Of a stretch of DNA of 6,174 bases, positions 1 through 6,117 are shown piece by piece. Position 1 is the stretch's first letter, and the number at the start of each line of letters is the position of its first letter. The position numbers were made by a program, and so were the translations under genes. The notes under the pieces were generated by a model. It was not told the DNA's origin. It worked only from the letters and a program-made list of their open reading frames with translations, and ran no database searches. The DNA comes from Propionibacterium sp. (lineage in GTDB: Bacteria > Actinomycetota > Actinomycetes > Actinomycetales > Actinomycetaceae): the NCBI GenBank assembly GCA_030460725.1, contig JAKECL010000133.1, positions 1-6,174 on the forward strand. The letters run 5' to 3'.

Positions 1-159
1 GGTGGGGGTGAGGGCCACCGGTTTCCCCGAAGATGAGGGGCGCGCCCCCGATCCGGCGTGTCGCGACGCCGCCCAGAGTGCGAGACCCGCCAGCACGACG
101 ACGAGGAGGAGGACGAGGGCGACGGCTGCGCTCCTGCCGATTCGACGATCTGTTGCCAT
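1..159 (-). CDS. N-terminus of a divergent membrane-anchored or secreted protein (partial)
   Basis: Read on the minus strand, an ATG at 159-157 opens a frame of 53 codons that stays open to the window edge. The first residues are MATDRRIGRS, a short basic segment. A strongly hydrophobic stretch at about residues 11-31 (AAVALVLLLVVVLAGLALWAA) follows, then a Ser/Gly/Pro-rich hydrophilic stretch. This is the pattern of an uncleaved signal anchor or an N-terminal export signal with the rest of the protein outside the membrane. A purine-rich GGGAGGAG lies just upstream of the ATG (169-162 on the minus strand), with rather short spacing. No catalytic domain falls inside the window, so the function is unknown. 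Its divergent position next to a polysaccharide flippase makes a role at the cell surface plausible, but that is inference from context only. Confidence 0.72.
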   Translation of the reverse strand, partial: MATDRRIGRSAAVALVLLLVVVLAGLALWAASRHAGSGARPSSSGKPVALTPT

Positions 160-225
160 GGCTCCTCCCGGGCCCCTGGAATGTGGTGAGGGACACACTA
201 CTGCACCGATGTTCGGGGTGCCCCG
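160..225. promoter_or_regulatory. Divergent intergenic region with a GC dyad abutting the flippase start
   Basis: These 66 bases separate the divergent partial gene from the flippase and must carry the minus-strand leader and probably the plus-strand one. No convincing -35/-10 pair is visible for either direction. The minus-strand gene has its GGGAGGAG ribosome site here. Directly before the flippase GTG is a perfect dyad, CGGGG-TG-CCCCG (214-225). Its left arm is the only G-rich stretch that could act as a weak ribosome site for that start, so folding could hide it. The AT content is only slightly higher around 181-212 than in the flanks. Confidence 0.35.
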
Positions 226-1722
226 GTGAGCGCGGTGGGCACAGCGCGCGCGGAGCTCGCCCGAGGAGGTGCGCTGAGCCTGGTCGGGTCGGCCTTCAGT
301 GCCCTCATGGGCCTCGTCTTCACCATCGTCGTCTCCCGCTCTCTGGGGAGCGGCGGTGCGGGGGTGGTCCTCCAGGCAACGGGTGTGTTCGCCATGGTGC
401 TGGCCATCGGGAAGCTCGGTCTGGACTCCACGGCCATCTTCCTGGTCCCCAGACTGCGGATCGATGACGCGCGTCGCATCCGTCCCTCCCTGGTGTTCAT
501 GGCGCTGCTGGCTGCGACGGGTGGGCTCCTGCTTGCAGCTGTCGTGGCGGCGGTCGCGCCGTACCTGTGTAGGGTAGCCGATGCCGAAGTGTCATCGGCG
601 GTGCTGGCAGGGGTGGTGTTCGTCCCCCTCGCCTCACTCACCCTGGTGGCGACCTCCGCGCTGCGAGCCCTGGGCGGAGTACGTGAGTACGTGCTGGTCA
701 ACAATGCAATGATTCCTGGCCTCAGACCGCCCCTGGCCGTGGTCGCCGCTGTGGCAACGGGTTCGTCGGTCGTGGTCGCGGCGTCATGGGCCCTGCCCTG
801 GGCAGTCGGTCTCCTGGCGTGCTCGGCGGTCCTGGCGCGACGTGTGGCCGGTCTGGCACCCGGAGGTGGGGACAGGGGGCTCCCACATCGTGAGGAGAGG
901 ACCCGCATCCTGACCTTCGCCGGTCCCCGAACACTTTCTGCTGGTCTCGAACAGGCATTGACGTGGATCGACATCGTCATCGTCGGTTGGATCGCAGGGG
1001 CGGGCGCGGCCGGGATCTACGGTGGGGCGAGTCGTTTCCTCCAGGCGGGACTCCTGGTCGATGCGGCGCTGCGGGTCGTGGTCTCGCCGCGATTCTCCGA
1101 GCTGCTCCACACGGGGCAGAAGGAACGACTGCGGGAGCTCCACACGACGGCCACGGTGTGGCTGGTCCTGTTCGCCACGCCCGTCCTGGTGCTGCTCGCC
1201 TCCTTCGCGCCCGTCGTCCTGGCGCTGTTGGGGCCCGACTTCGTGGCCGGAGGGCCCGTGTTGGTCGTCCTGTGTGCGGGAGCTGCGGTGACGTTCCTTG
1301 CGGGGAACATCCACTCCCTCCTCCTGATGGGGGGGAGGAGCGGGTGGGCGGCGTTGAACAAAGGCGTCGTGCTCACGCTGAATGTCGCGGGGAACCTCCT
1401 CCTGGTCCCACGGTACGGAATCATCGCAGCTGCCGTGGTCTGGGCCGTCTCCATGCTTGTCGATGCCCTGCTCGCGGCCGTGCAGGTGAGTCTCGTGCTC
1501 GGTGTGCGCCCCCAGGTGTGGCCTGCCCTGGGTGCGCTGGGCACGGTTCTCCTGGCGGTGGGAGGACCCAGTGCGGCGGCGGTCCTGATCCTGGGGCGCA
1601 CCCCCCTCGGGCTCGTCTGCGCAGGCCTGACCTCGCTTCTCGTGCTGGGCCTGTCCATGTGGCTCCTCAGGAGAACCCTCCGTCTGGAAGGTCTCGGAGA
1701 AGTCCTGCGGCATCGGCGTTGA
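226..1722 (+). CDS. Polysaccharide flippase, Wzx-like, MOP superfamily
   Basis: This 498-residue protein is almost entirely hydrophobic, with roughly 12-14 membrane segments (for example about 15-36, 45-65, 90-111, 120-145, 165-205, 243-266, 310-337, 344-366, 380-420 and 433-480) joined by short basic loops. The length and pattern fit oligosaccharide flippases of the MOP exporter superfamily. These move undecaprenyl-diphosphate-linked glycan units from the cytoplasmic to the outer face of the membrane. Family-like stretches include ARGGALSLVGSAFSAL at the N-terminus, SPRFSELLHTGQKERL in the middle (287-302) and NVAGNLLLVPRYGIIAAAVVW (386-406), which resembles the usual N-x-x-L-I-P-x-Y-G-I-x-G-A-A signature. 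The GTG at 226 is the first usable start after the in-frame stop at 187-189. Its ribosome site is weak, and a second GTG at 235 is possible. A lipid II flippase of the MurJ type is a less likely alternative because neighbouring genes suggest surface polysaccharide. The substrate cannot be read from sequence. Confidence 0.85.
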   Translation: MSAVGTARAELARGGALSLVGSAFSALMGLVFTIVVSRSLGSGGAGVVLQATGVFAMVLAIGKLGLDSTAIFLVPRLRIDDARRIRPSLVFMALLAATGGLLLAAVVAAVAPYLCRVADAEVSSAVLAGVVFVPLASLTLVATSALRALGGVREYVLVNNAMIPGLRPPLAVVAAVATGSSVVVAASWALPWAVGLLACSAVLARRVAGLAPGGGDRGLPHREERTRILTFAGPRTLSAGLEQALTWIDIVIVGWIAGAGAAGIYGGASRFLQAGLLVDAALRVVVSPRFSELLHTGQKERLRELHTTATVWLVLFATPVLVLLASFAPVVLALLGPDFVAGGPVLVVLCAGAAVTFLAGNIHSLLLMGGRSGWAALNKGVVLTLNVAGNLLLVPRYGIIAAAVVWAVSMLVDALLAAVQVSLVLGVRPQVWPALGALGTVLLAVGGPSAAAVLILGRTPLGLVCAGLTSLLVLGLSMWLLRRTLRLEGLGEVLRHRR

Positions 1723-1729
1723 AGGTTGC

Positions 1730-1746
1730 CTCCGATGACGTCGGAG
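1730..1746 (+). terminator. Small hairpin after the flippase gene, possible weak terminator
   Basis: CTCCGA (1730-1735), a 5-base loop and TCGGAG (1741-1746) form a perfect 6-bp stem beginning seven bases after the flippase stop. No T-tract follows, so it may only attenuate or protect transcript ends. It fits the presence of a separate candidate promoter further downstream. Confidence 0.35.
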
Positions 1747-1763
1747 CAGAGTGTGGATTCCGG

Positions 1764-1792
1764 TTGACGCCGCGGGGGAACGCTGTCACACT
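1764..1792 (+). promoter_or_regulatory. Candidate promoter for the secreted-protein gene
   Basis: TTGACG at 1764-1769 matches five of six bases of the housekeeping -35 consensus. A 17-base spacer leads to CACACT at 1787-1792, which is a weak -10 (A, A and T at positions 2, 4 and 6). The predicted start, near 1799, would give a leader of about 55 nt before the ATG at 1854. The region downstream is clearly more AT-rich than its surroundings. The -35 is convincing and the -10 is not. Confidence 0.42.
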
Positions 1793-1800
1793 TCCTTCAA

Positions 1801-1833
1801 ACTTTCAAAAGTCAGAGGATTGAACAATCTGAC
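1801..1833. promoter_or_regulatory. Two adjacent AT-rich dyads in the leader, possible operator
   Basis: ACTTT-CA-AAAGT (1801-1812) is a perfect 5-bp dyad. Seventeen bases further on, centre to centre, lies ATTG-AA-CAAT (1819-1828). The second dyad can be extended outward by GTCAG (1811-1815) and CTGAC (1829-1833) if three bases, AGG, are bulged. They sit just downstream of the candidate promoter in an AT-rich island, which suits a protein-binding site or a structured leader. Loops of two bases favour DNA recognition over RNA folding. No regulator is identifiable. Confidence 0.3.
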
Positions 1834-1841
1834 AGCACCCT

Positions 1842-1848
1842 GAGGGAG
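1842..1848 (+). promoter_or_regulatory. Ribosome binding site of the secreted-protein gene
   Basis: GAGGGAG lies five bases before the ATG at 1854. It is the strongest plus-strand Shine-Dalgarno site in the window and fixes this start, which also gives a perfect export signal at the new N-terminus. Confidence 0.75.
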
Positions 1849-1853
1849 ACACG

Positions 1854-4800
1854 ATGAAGCGGCGTCCTCGTCCCGTTGGAACTGCACTCCTTGCCGCAAG
1901 CTCGTTGGCGGTCGTCTCCGCCCTGGTGCCCATCAGCTCGGCCCAGTCTGCGCCCGTGCGGGACGGACTGGGTGAGGACACCGCCGCCGCCTCCTGCTGG
2001 GAGATCAAGCAGTCGAATCCCTCCAGTGTCGACGGGGCCTACTGGCTGCTGACGCCCACGATGGAAGCTCCTGCCGAGTTCTACTGCGACCAGACGACCG
2101 ACGGAGGCGGATGGGTCCTCATCGGCCGTGGTCGGGAGTCCTGGGACCGCTACCCGCAGGGCCAGGGTGCGGCGGGCGCCCTGTTGGAGAAGAACCGCAC
2201 GCCGTCCGCCTTCCCGACCGTGCAGCTCTCGGTCCCCACCATTGACGGGCTCCTCGGTGGGGGGAATGTGAAGGATCTGGAGGACGGGTTCCGCGTGGTC
2301 AGGGCCCGGGACGCCCAGGGAACACAGTGGCAGCGTTTCGACGTGCGCCCGTCGAAGATGACCGGGTGGACCTGGGCGTTGGGAGCGGAGTACCCGGTCA
2401 CCTCCTACCGGATCGACAACGGGGCGTGGCGCTCCGGAGGTCGGCTCTCCTCCAGCTTCGGTTCGGACAACGGGTGGAACCGTATGGACACCACGATGAC
2501 GTCGGGCCGCTCCTACCGCATCGGTTTCGGGTACGGATCATCGGCGCAGGGTGGGAGTACGAGCTCCTCATCCTTCCTGTGGTCCAACACGGGCAGCGCA
2601 CCGCTGCCGCAGAGCGAGATCTACCTGCGCCCCAAGCTCGTGTCCACCGACCCTGCGTTCCAGCGGATCCCCGACAGCGGCACGGCTTCCCGGACCCAGC
2701 GTGCCGTCGTCTCCAGCTACGCCTCACCGACCTCGTGGGGTCTCGGGGGCAACCTGAACGGACGGACGGCGGAGGGGAACTCCCAGGCGCAGGCGTTTGC
2801 CCAGATCGGGAACGTTGTCTTTGTGGGAGGCAACTTCACCCAGGTCCGCAGGGGTGCGCAGGCATCGGGGTCAGGGGTCTTGGCGCAGGGAGGACTCGCC
2901 GCCTTCGACTCCACGACCGGTGAGCCGGTGACGACCTTCCGTCCCGTCTTCGACAACCAGGTGAAGGCGTTGTTGGCGATGCCCGACGGCACCCTGCTTG
3001 CCGGAGGTGACTTCACCCGCGTCAACGGCGAACCCCACAGCGGGACAGTCAGGCTCGATGCAGTGACGGGGCAGACGATCGGCTCCTGGGACCTCAAGGT
3101 CGAGAACCGGATCTCCAACGGAGTGGTCCGTGTGCACAGCCTCGCCCTCACGCAGGGGCACGTCTATCTGGGAGGGGCGTTCACGCACCTGAGCGGCAAG
3201 GGGGTCAACAACGTCTATGCCCGCGCCTCGGGTCGTGTGTCCCTGGATGGTGCTCCCGACCGCTCGTGGAACCCGGAGTTCAACGGCACCGTGGTCGATG
3301 TCGACACCAGCCCCGACGGGAGCCGTTTCTATGCTGCTGGCTACTTCACCAAGTCGGTGAACAACGACGCGATGAAGGCAACGGCCCTGTCGACCCAGGC
3401 AGGGGCGGCCCCCGTGGCTCCATGGCAGTTCGTCGGCAGTGCGAGTGAGCGCAGCAACTACCAGCAGGCCATAGCGGACTCCGGGCAACTCGTGTTCGTC
3501 GGGGGGTCCGAGCATTCGATGTTCGGCTTTGAACGCACCGGCTTCCAACGCGTGTCGGGATCGATCACCAAGGGGGTGGGTGGTGACCTCCAGGCGATCG
3601 CCACGAATGGTGATGTGGCGTACGGGGGATGTCACTGCGGGGAGTACGTCTACCAGGACGCATACGGCTGGTCCAACATCGGAGACGGGTGGAGCGAGGC
3701 AGACAAGATCCAGTGGATCGGCGCGTGGGACGCCCGCACCGGCAAGCAACTTGAGGAGTTCACCGCCTTCCGTCTGGAGTCGCCGGGTGCAGGGGCGTGG
3801 TCGCTGTTCATGGCCGAAGATGGCGCGTTGTGGGCCGGGGGGGACTTCACGGGATCGCGGACCTCGGCGTCGAGGGCGCAGTGGAACGGCGGCTGGGTGA
3901 GGTTCCCTCCACGTGACACCACTGCTCCGAGTACCCCCTCCGCCCTGCGCACGACCGCCTCCGCCGCTGCGGACGTGACCCTGGCCTGGGACGGTGTCGC
4001 AGGGGCGAGCGCATACCAGGTGCTGCGAGACGACAGGACTGTCGCCACGACCTCCTCCACCTCCGTGAGCGTGCCGCGCGGGGGTGAGGAACGCTTCTTC
4101 GTGCGGGCAGTGGACGCGGAGGGGAATATCTCGGCCTCCACCCCGGTCCACGTCCCACCGCCTGCCGGGGAGGTCGACCCGGAGAACCCGGTCCTCATCG
4201 AGGCGACGTCCACCTGGTCGTACTCCTACGGGGGAGGTACACCCGGTGCGGGGTGGACCGGAACCACCTTCGATGACTCCCACTGGAGCAGTGGAGTGGC
4301 ACCGATCGGATATGGCGCCCCCGGACTGGGCACGGTGCTGGTGCCACCGGCCGAGAGGCCCGTGACCACCTTCTTCCGGCACGACTTCAGCATCGAGGAC
4401 CCGGACGCAGTGGACCACCTCACGCTGTCCTTCGTTGCCGACGACGGCGCAGTCGTCCACGTCAACGGGCAGGAGGTGGGGCGGGCGCGGATGTCGGAGG
4501 GCGCGGTCACCCCGGAGACACGCGCGAACGCCGCGGTGACGACAGCCGTTGCCTCAGCGACTCCCGTGACTGTCGACGTCCCGGCCTCCCTGCTCGTGGC
4601 AGGGGAGAATGTCGTGGCCGCAGAGACTCACCTCAACTACCGGTCGAGCCCGAACATGTCCTTCTCGGCGACGCTCACCGCGGTGCCGGGCAACGGTCAG
4701 CCGGACCCGGACCCGGACCCGGACCCCGATCCCGATCCGGACCCCGATCCTGATCCCGATCCGGATCCTGACCCGGACCCCGCGGAACCCGTCGAGGTTG

Positions 4801-5294
4801 TGCCCCTGGGTGGTCGCTGGTCCTACCGCAACGAGACTGCGGCGCCGGACACCGCGTGGAAGGCCGACGCCGACCTGGCCGGGTGGCTGACGGGTCTCGC
4901 ACCGTTGGGTTGGGGGCACCCGGGAGTCGTGACATCCCTGGACAAGCCCACGGCCGAACGTGCGGCCTCCCTCTACTTCGTCACGGACATCGATCTCGGC
5001 GACGTCTCCGAGACCTCCGTACTCGACCTCGTCACCCGTGCTGACGACGGTGTCGTCGTGTACGTCAATGGCCAGGAGGTCATACGTCATCGCATGACGG
5101 AGGGCACCGTCTCGCACAGCACATGGGCCAACGCCGCGGTCAACACTGCAGCAGCCCTGGCGACTCCCGTCACTGTCGAGGTCCCCGGTGTGGCACTGCG
5201 AGACGGGATGAACCGCATCGCGGTGGAGACACACCTGAACTACCGGTCCACCCCCAGTGCGACCTTCGATCTCAGCGCAACCCTGGTGAGGTGA
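1854..5294 (+). CDS. Large secreted multidomain protein: fibrinogen-like, beta-propeller-like, FN3, two beta-sandwich-like domains
   Basis: This is a 1146-residue exported protein. Residues 1-30 form a signal peptide: basic MKRRPRP, a hydrophobic core, and a likely cut after SSA (A30). Residues 48-262 are fibrinogen-like: CWEIKQ at 48, then YCDQTTDGGGW at 77-87, the hallmark of bacterial YCDxxxxGGGW proteins. Residues ~290-680 carry seven GG-type repeats (VGGNFT 324, AGGDFT 383, LGGAFT 439, AAGYFT 494, VGGS 549, YGGC 590, AGGDFT 661), suggesting a seven-bladed propeller. Residues 688-767 are an FN3 domain (starts DTTAPSTP). Residues 780-944 and 980-1146 are two copies of one beta-sandwich-like domain, joined by a (Pro-Asp)13 linker. 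The mature chain has only four cysteines (48, 78, 593, 595). There is no LPXTG motif, C-terminal membrane segment or catalytic signature, so it is probably released or bound non-covalently. Its place between a flippase and a glycosyltransferase suggests a glycan-binding or matrix role, which is inference. Confidence 0.88.
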   Translation: MKRRPRPVGTALLAASSLAVVSALVPISSAQSAPVRDGLGEDTAAASCWEIKQSNPSSVDGAYWLLTPTMEAPAEFYCDQTTDGGGWVLIGRGRESWDRYPQGQGAAGALLEKNRTPSAFPTVQLSVPTIDGLLGGGNVKDLEDGFRVVRARDAQGTQWQRFDVRPSKMTGWTWALGAEYPVTSYRIDNGAWRSGGRLSSSFGSDNGWNRMDTTMTSGRSYRIGFGYGSSAQGGSTSSSSFLWSNTGSAPLPQSEIYLRPKLVSTDPAFQRIPDSGTASRTQRAVVSSYASPTSWGLGGNLNGRTAEGNSQAQAFAQIGNVVFVGGNFTQVRRGAQASGSGVLAQGGLAAFDSTTGEPVTTFRPVFDNQVKALLAMPDGTLLAGGDFTRVNGEPHSGTVRLDAVTGQTIGSWDLKVENRISNGVVRVHSLALTQGHVYLGGAFTHLSGKGVNNVYARASGRVSLDGAPDRSWNPEFNGTVVDVDTSPDGSRFYAAGYFTKSVNNDAMKATALSTQAGAAPVAPWQFVGSASERSNYQQAIADSGQLVFVGGSEHSMFGFERTGFQRVSGSITKGVGGDLQAIATNGDVAYGGCHCGEYVYQDAYGWSNIGDGWSEADKIQWIGAWDARTGKQLEEFTAFRLESPGAGAWSLFMAEDGALWAGGDFTGSRTSASRAQWNGGWVRFPPRDTTAPSTPSALRTTASAAADVTLAWDGVAGASAYQVLRDDRTVATTSSTSVSVPRGGEERFFVRAVDAEGNISASTPVHVPPPAGEVDPENPVLIEATSTWSYSYGGGTPGAGWTGTTFDDSHWSSGVAPIGYGAPGLGTVLVPPAERPVTTFFRHDFSIEDPDAVDHLTLSFVADDGAVVHVNGQEVGRARMSEGAVTPETRANAAVTTAVASATPVTVDVPASLLVAGENVVAAETHLNYRSSPNMSFSATLTAVPGNGQPDPDPDPDPDPDPDPDPDPDPDPDPDPAEPVEVVPLGGRWSYRNETAAPDTAWKADADLAGWLTGLAPLGWGHPGVVTSLDKPTAERAASLYFVTDIDLGDVSETSVLDLVTRADDGVVVYVNGQEVIRHRMTEGTVSHSTWANAAVNTAAALATPVTVEVPGVALRDGMNRIAVETHLNYRSTPSATFDLSATLVR
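4191..4685 (+). repeat. First copy of the duplicated C-terminal domain (coding repeat)
   Basis: This encodes residues 780-944 of the secreted protein. It aligns along its length with 4791-5291. Shared elements are WSY near the start, LAP/VAP-x-G-x-G, ADDG-x-VV-x-VNGQEV, R-x-RM-x-EG, ANAAV, ATPVTV-x-VP and ETHLNYRS-x-P. The ADDG...VNGQEV...ETHLNYRS core resembles beta-sandwich domains often found at the C-terminus of secreted bacterial hydrolases and adhesins. No enzymatic residues can be assigned, so carbohydrate or matrix binding is a guess. Confidence 0.75.
4701..4781 (+). repeat. Hexanucleotide repeat encoding a (Pro-Asp)13 linker
   Basis: Thirteen consecutive Pro-Asp codon pairs plus a final Pro (residues 950-976) join the two C-terminal domains. 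The first four units are identical CCGGAC. The remaining nine mix CCG, CCC and CCT with GAC and GAT. The encoded linker is stiff and strongly acidic. Such tracts are common between domains of secreted actinobacterial proteins. The identical units at the 5' side are prone to slippage in steps of six bases, which would change linker length without shifting frame. Confidence 0.9.
4791..5291 (+). repeat. Second copy of the duplicated C-terminal domain (coding repeat)
   Basis: This encodes residues 980-1146, ending at the stop codon, and is the partner of the copy at 4191-4685. Similarity is strongest in the second half (ADDGVVVYVNGQEV, RMTEG, ANAAV, ATPVTVEVP, ETHLNYRSTP). There even the DNA is close, for example GCGACTCCCGT and ACTGTCGA in both. 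The N-terminal thirds have diverged more. This suggests an old tandem duplication with constraint, or local conversion, acting on the core. Confidence 0.75.
5288..5294 (+). promoter_or_regulatory. Ribosome binding site overlapping the upstream stop
   Basis: GAGGTGA includes the TGA stop of the secreted-protein gene. It is too close to the ATG at 5295 for ideal initiation but about six to nine bases from the ATG at 5301, so residue 3 of the longer frame is the better start. Ribosomes ending the upstream gene would arrive on this site, so translation is probably coupled. Confidence 0.55.
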
Positions 5295-6092
5295 ATGGAC
5301 ATGTCAGTGCAGATCACGTCTGGGACCCCCGACAACTCCTCCGTTCGACGGAAGGACAAGGGGGAAGGGAGTGGGGACGGCCTCCTCCTGCGCTTCGCCC
5401 AGGAGATGTCCCAGCCGGGTGTCGTCGTCACCTGGCTGAACCACTGGTCCATCCAGCATGCCAACTGGGAGGCCATGGCACGCATGCACCTGGTGGGCGT
5501 CGACGGCACCCTCCTCCAGCTGGTGCTGCGCCGCCACGGTCACGTCGTGGGCCGCACATCTGCCGATCTCGTTCTCCCGGTGGTTCTGGACCAGGTCCTG
5601 GCCCCCGACGCCCGGGTGGTGCTCCTGGGTGCTGCACCCGGGGTGGCGCGGCGGGCCGCGGAGCGCCTTGCGCCGCGGGAAGTCCTTGCGTTGGATGGCT
5701 TCGATGAGCTCTCCTCGACGAGGGCGGACCCCTCGATCCTCGTCGACTTCAATCCCTCGCTCGTGGTCGTGGGACTCGGCGCGGGTCTCCAGGAGGAGGT
5801 CGCAGCCGAGATCCATGCCGTCCTTCCACACGCGACCGTGTGCACTGCAGGAGGGTGGATCGACCAGTTCGCCCGCTCGGAGCACTACTTCCCCGCCTGG
5901 GTGCACCAGCTTCGGGTCGGCTGGTTGTGGCGCATTGCCCACGAACCACGACGCCTCCTGGGTCGGTACACCGCTGACGCCCTCGCGCTGGTCGGGCGCA
6001 CCCGTGAACTTGTACACCGCAAGGTCTCCCTGGGTGGAACCTTCACCGAGCTCGGACTCGACAGGAGGGCAGCTCTGGCAGGGGGCACATGA
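5295..6092 (+). CDS. WecG/TagA/CpsF family glycosyltransferase
   Basis: This is a 263-265 residue cytoplasmic or membrane-associated protein with the landmarks of family GT26. They are TWLNHWS at 46-52 (acceptor-side T-x-N region), GVDG at 68-71 with the conserved Asp70, GRTSADL at 86-92 and LLGAAPGVA at 110-118 (nucleotide-sugar side). Then come VVVGLGAGLQEE at 157-168 (usually LGxPxQE) and the C-terminal AGGWIDQFA...FPAWV...GWLWRIAHEPRRLLGRY at 185-225. Family members transfer a sugar, such as ManNAc, ManNAcA or glucose, from a nucleotide donor onto undecaprenyl-diphosphate-linked acceptors. The first ATG abuts the TGA of the secreted-protein gene; the ATG at 5301 has better ribosome-site spacing. 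The length is typical. Donor and acceptor cannot be read from the sequence. The Pro before Gln in the LGxPxQE motif is Leu here, and the family's RAP before W is YFPAW, so this is a divergent member. Confidence 0.85.
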   Translation: MDMSVQITSGTPDNSSVRRKDKGEGSGDGLLLRFAQEMSQPGVVVTWLNHWSIQHANWEAMARMHLVGVDGTLLQLVLRRHGHVVGRTSADLVLPVVLDQVLAPDARVVLLGAAPGVARRAAERLAPREVLALDGFDELSSTRADPSILVDFNPSLVVVGLGAGLQEEVAAEIHAVLPHATVCTAGGWIDQFARSEHYFPAWVHQLRVGWLWRIAHEPRRLLGRYTADALALVGRTRELVHRKVSLGGTFTELGLDRRAALAGGT

Positions 6093-6116
6093 TGTCCTGA
6101 TCCGCCCATCAGGACA
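6093..6116 (+). terminator. Perfect hairpin directly after the glycosyltransferase stop
   Basis: TGTCCTGAT (6093-6101), loop CCGCCC and ATCAGGACA (6108-6116) form a perfect 9-bp stem starting one base after the stop codon. It is probably the transcription terminator of the secreted-protein/glycosyltransferase unit. No T-tract follows, but the sequence beyond about 6117 is unreliable, so its absence means little. A convergent gene could share it. Confidence 0.7.
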
Positions 6117-6117
6117 C

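Noticed and set aside
2..229. A 75-codon plus-strand frame ending in MFGVPR over the flippase start
   Set aside because: Most of it is the antisense of the partial minus-strand gene, which has a coherent signal anchor. The terminal six-codon ATG at 209 overlapping the GTG start could be a leader peptide, but it has no ribosome site.
198..980. A 260-codon minus-strand frame spanning the flippase start
   Set aside because: It is an Ala/Arg/Thr-rich translation with no recognisable domain, and it overlaps the divergent promoter region and the well-supported flippase.
784..1713. A 309-codon minus-strand frame opposite the flippase
   Set aside because: The product is a low-complexity Arg/Gln/Pro/His-rich chain, the antisense of a hydrophobic membrane protein; no motif supports it.
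2871..4460. A 529-codon open frame on the minus strand
   Set aside because: It lies wholly inside the secreted-protein gene, its translation is rich in Arg, Gly, Pro and His with no domain, and it has no ribosome site. It is a by-product of high GC content and few stop codons.
4701..4781. Repeat tract considered as a CRISPR or intergenic satellite
   Set aside because: It is an in-frame Pro-Asp coding repeat with six-base units and no spacers.
5200..5294. Search for a sortase or other C-terminal anchoring signal in the secreted protein
   Set aside because: The protein ends in the beta-sandwich-like domain (SATLVR) with no LPXTG, hydrophobic segment or basic tail.
5304..6017. A 237-codon minus-strand frame opposite the glycosyltransferase
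   Set aside because: The plus-strand frame carries clear GT26 motifs throughout, while the antisense product has none.
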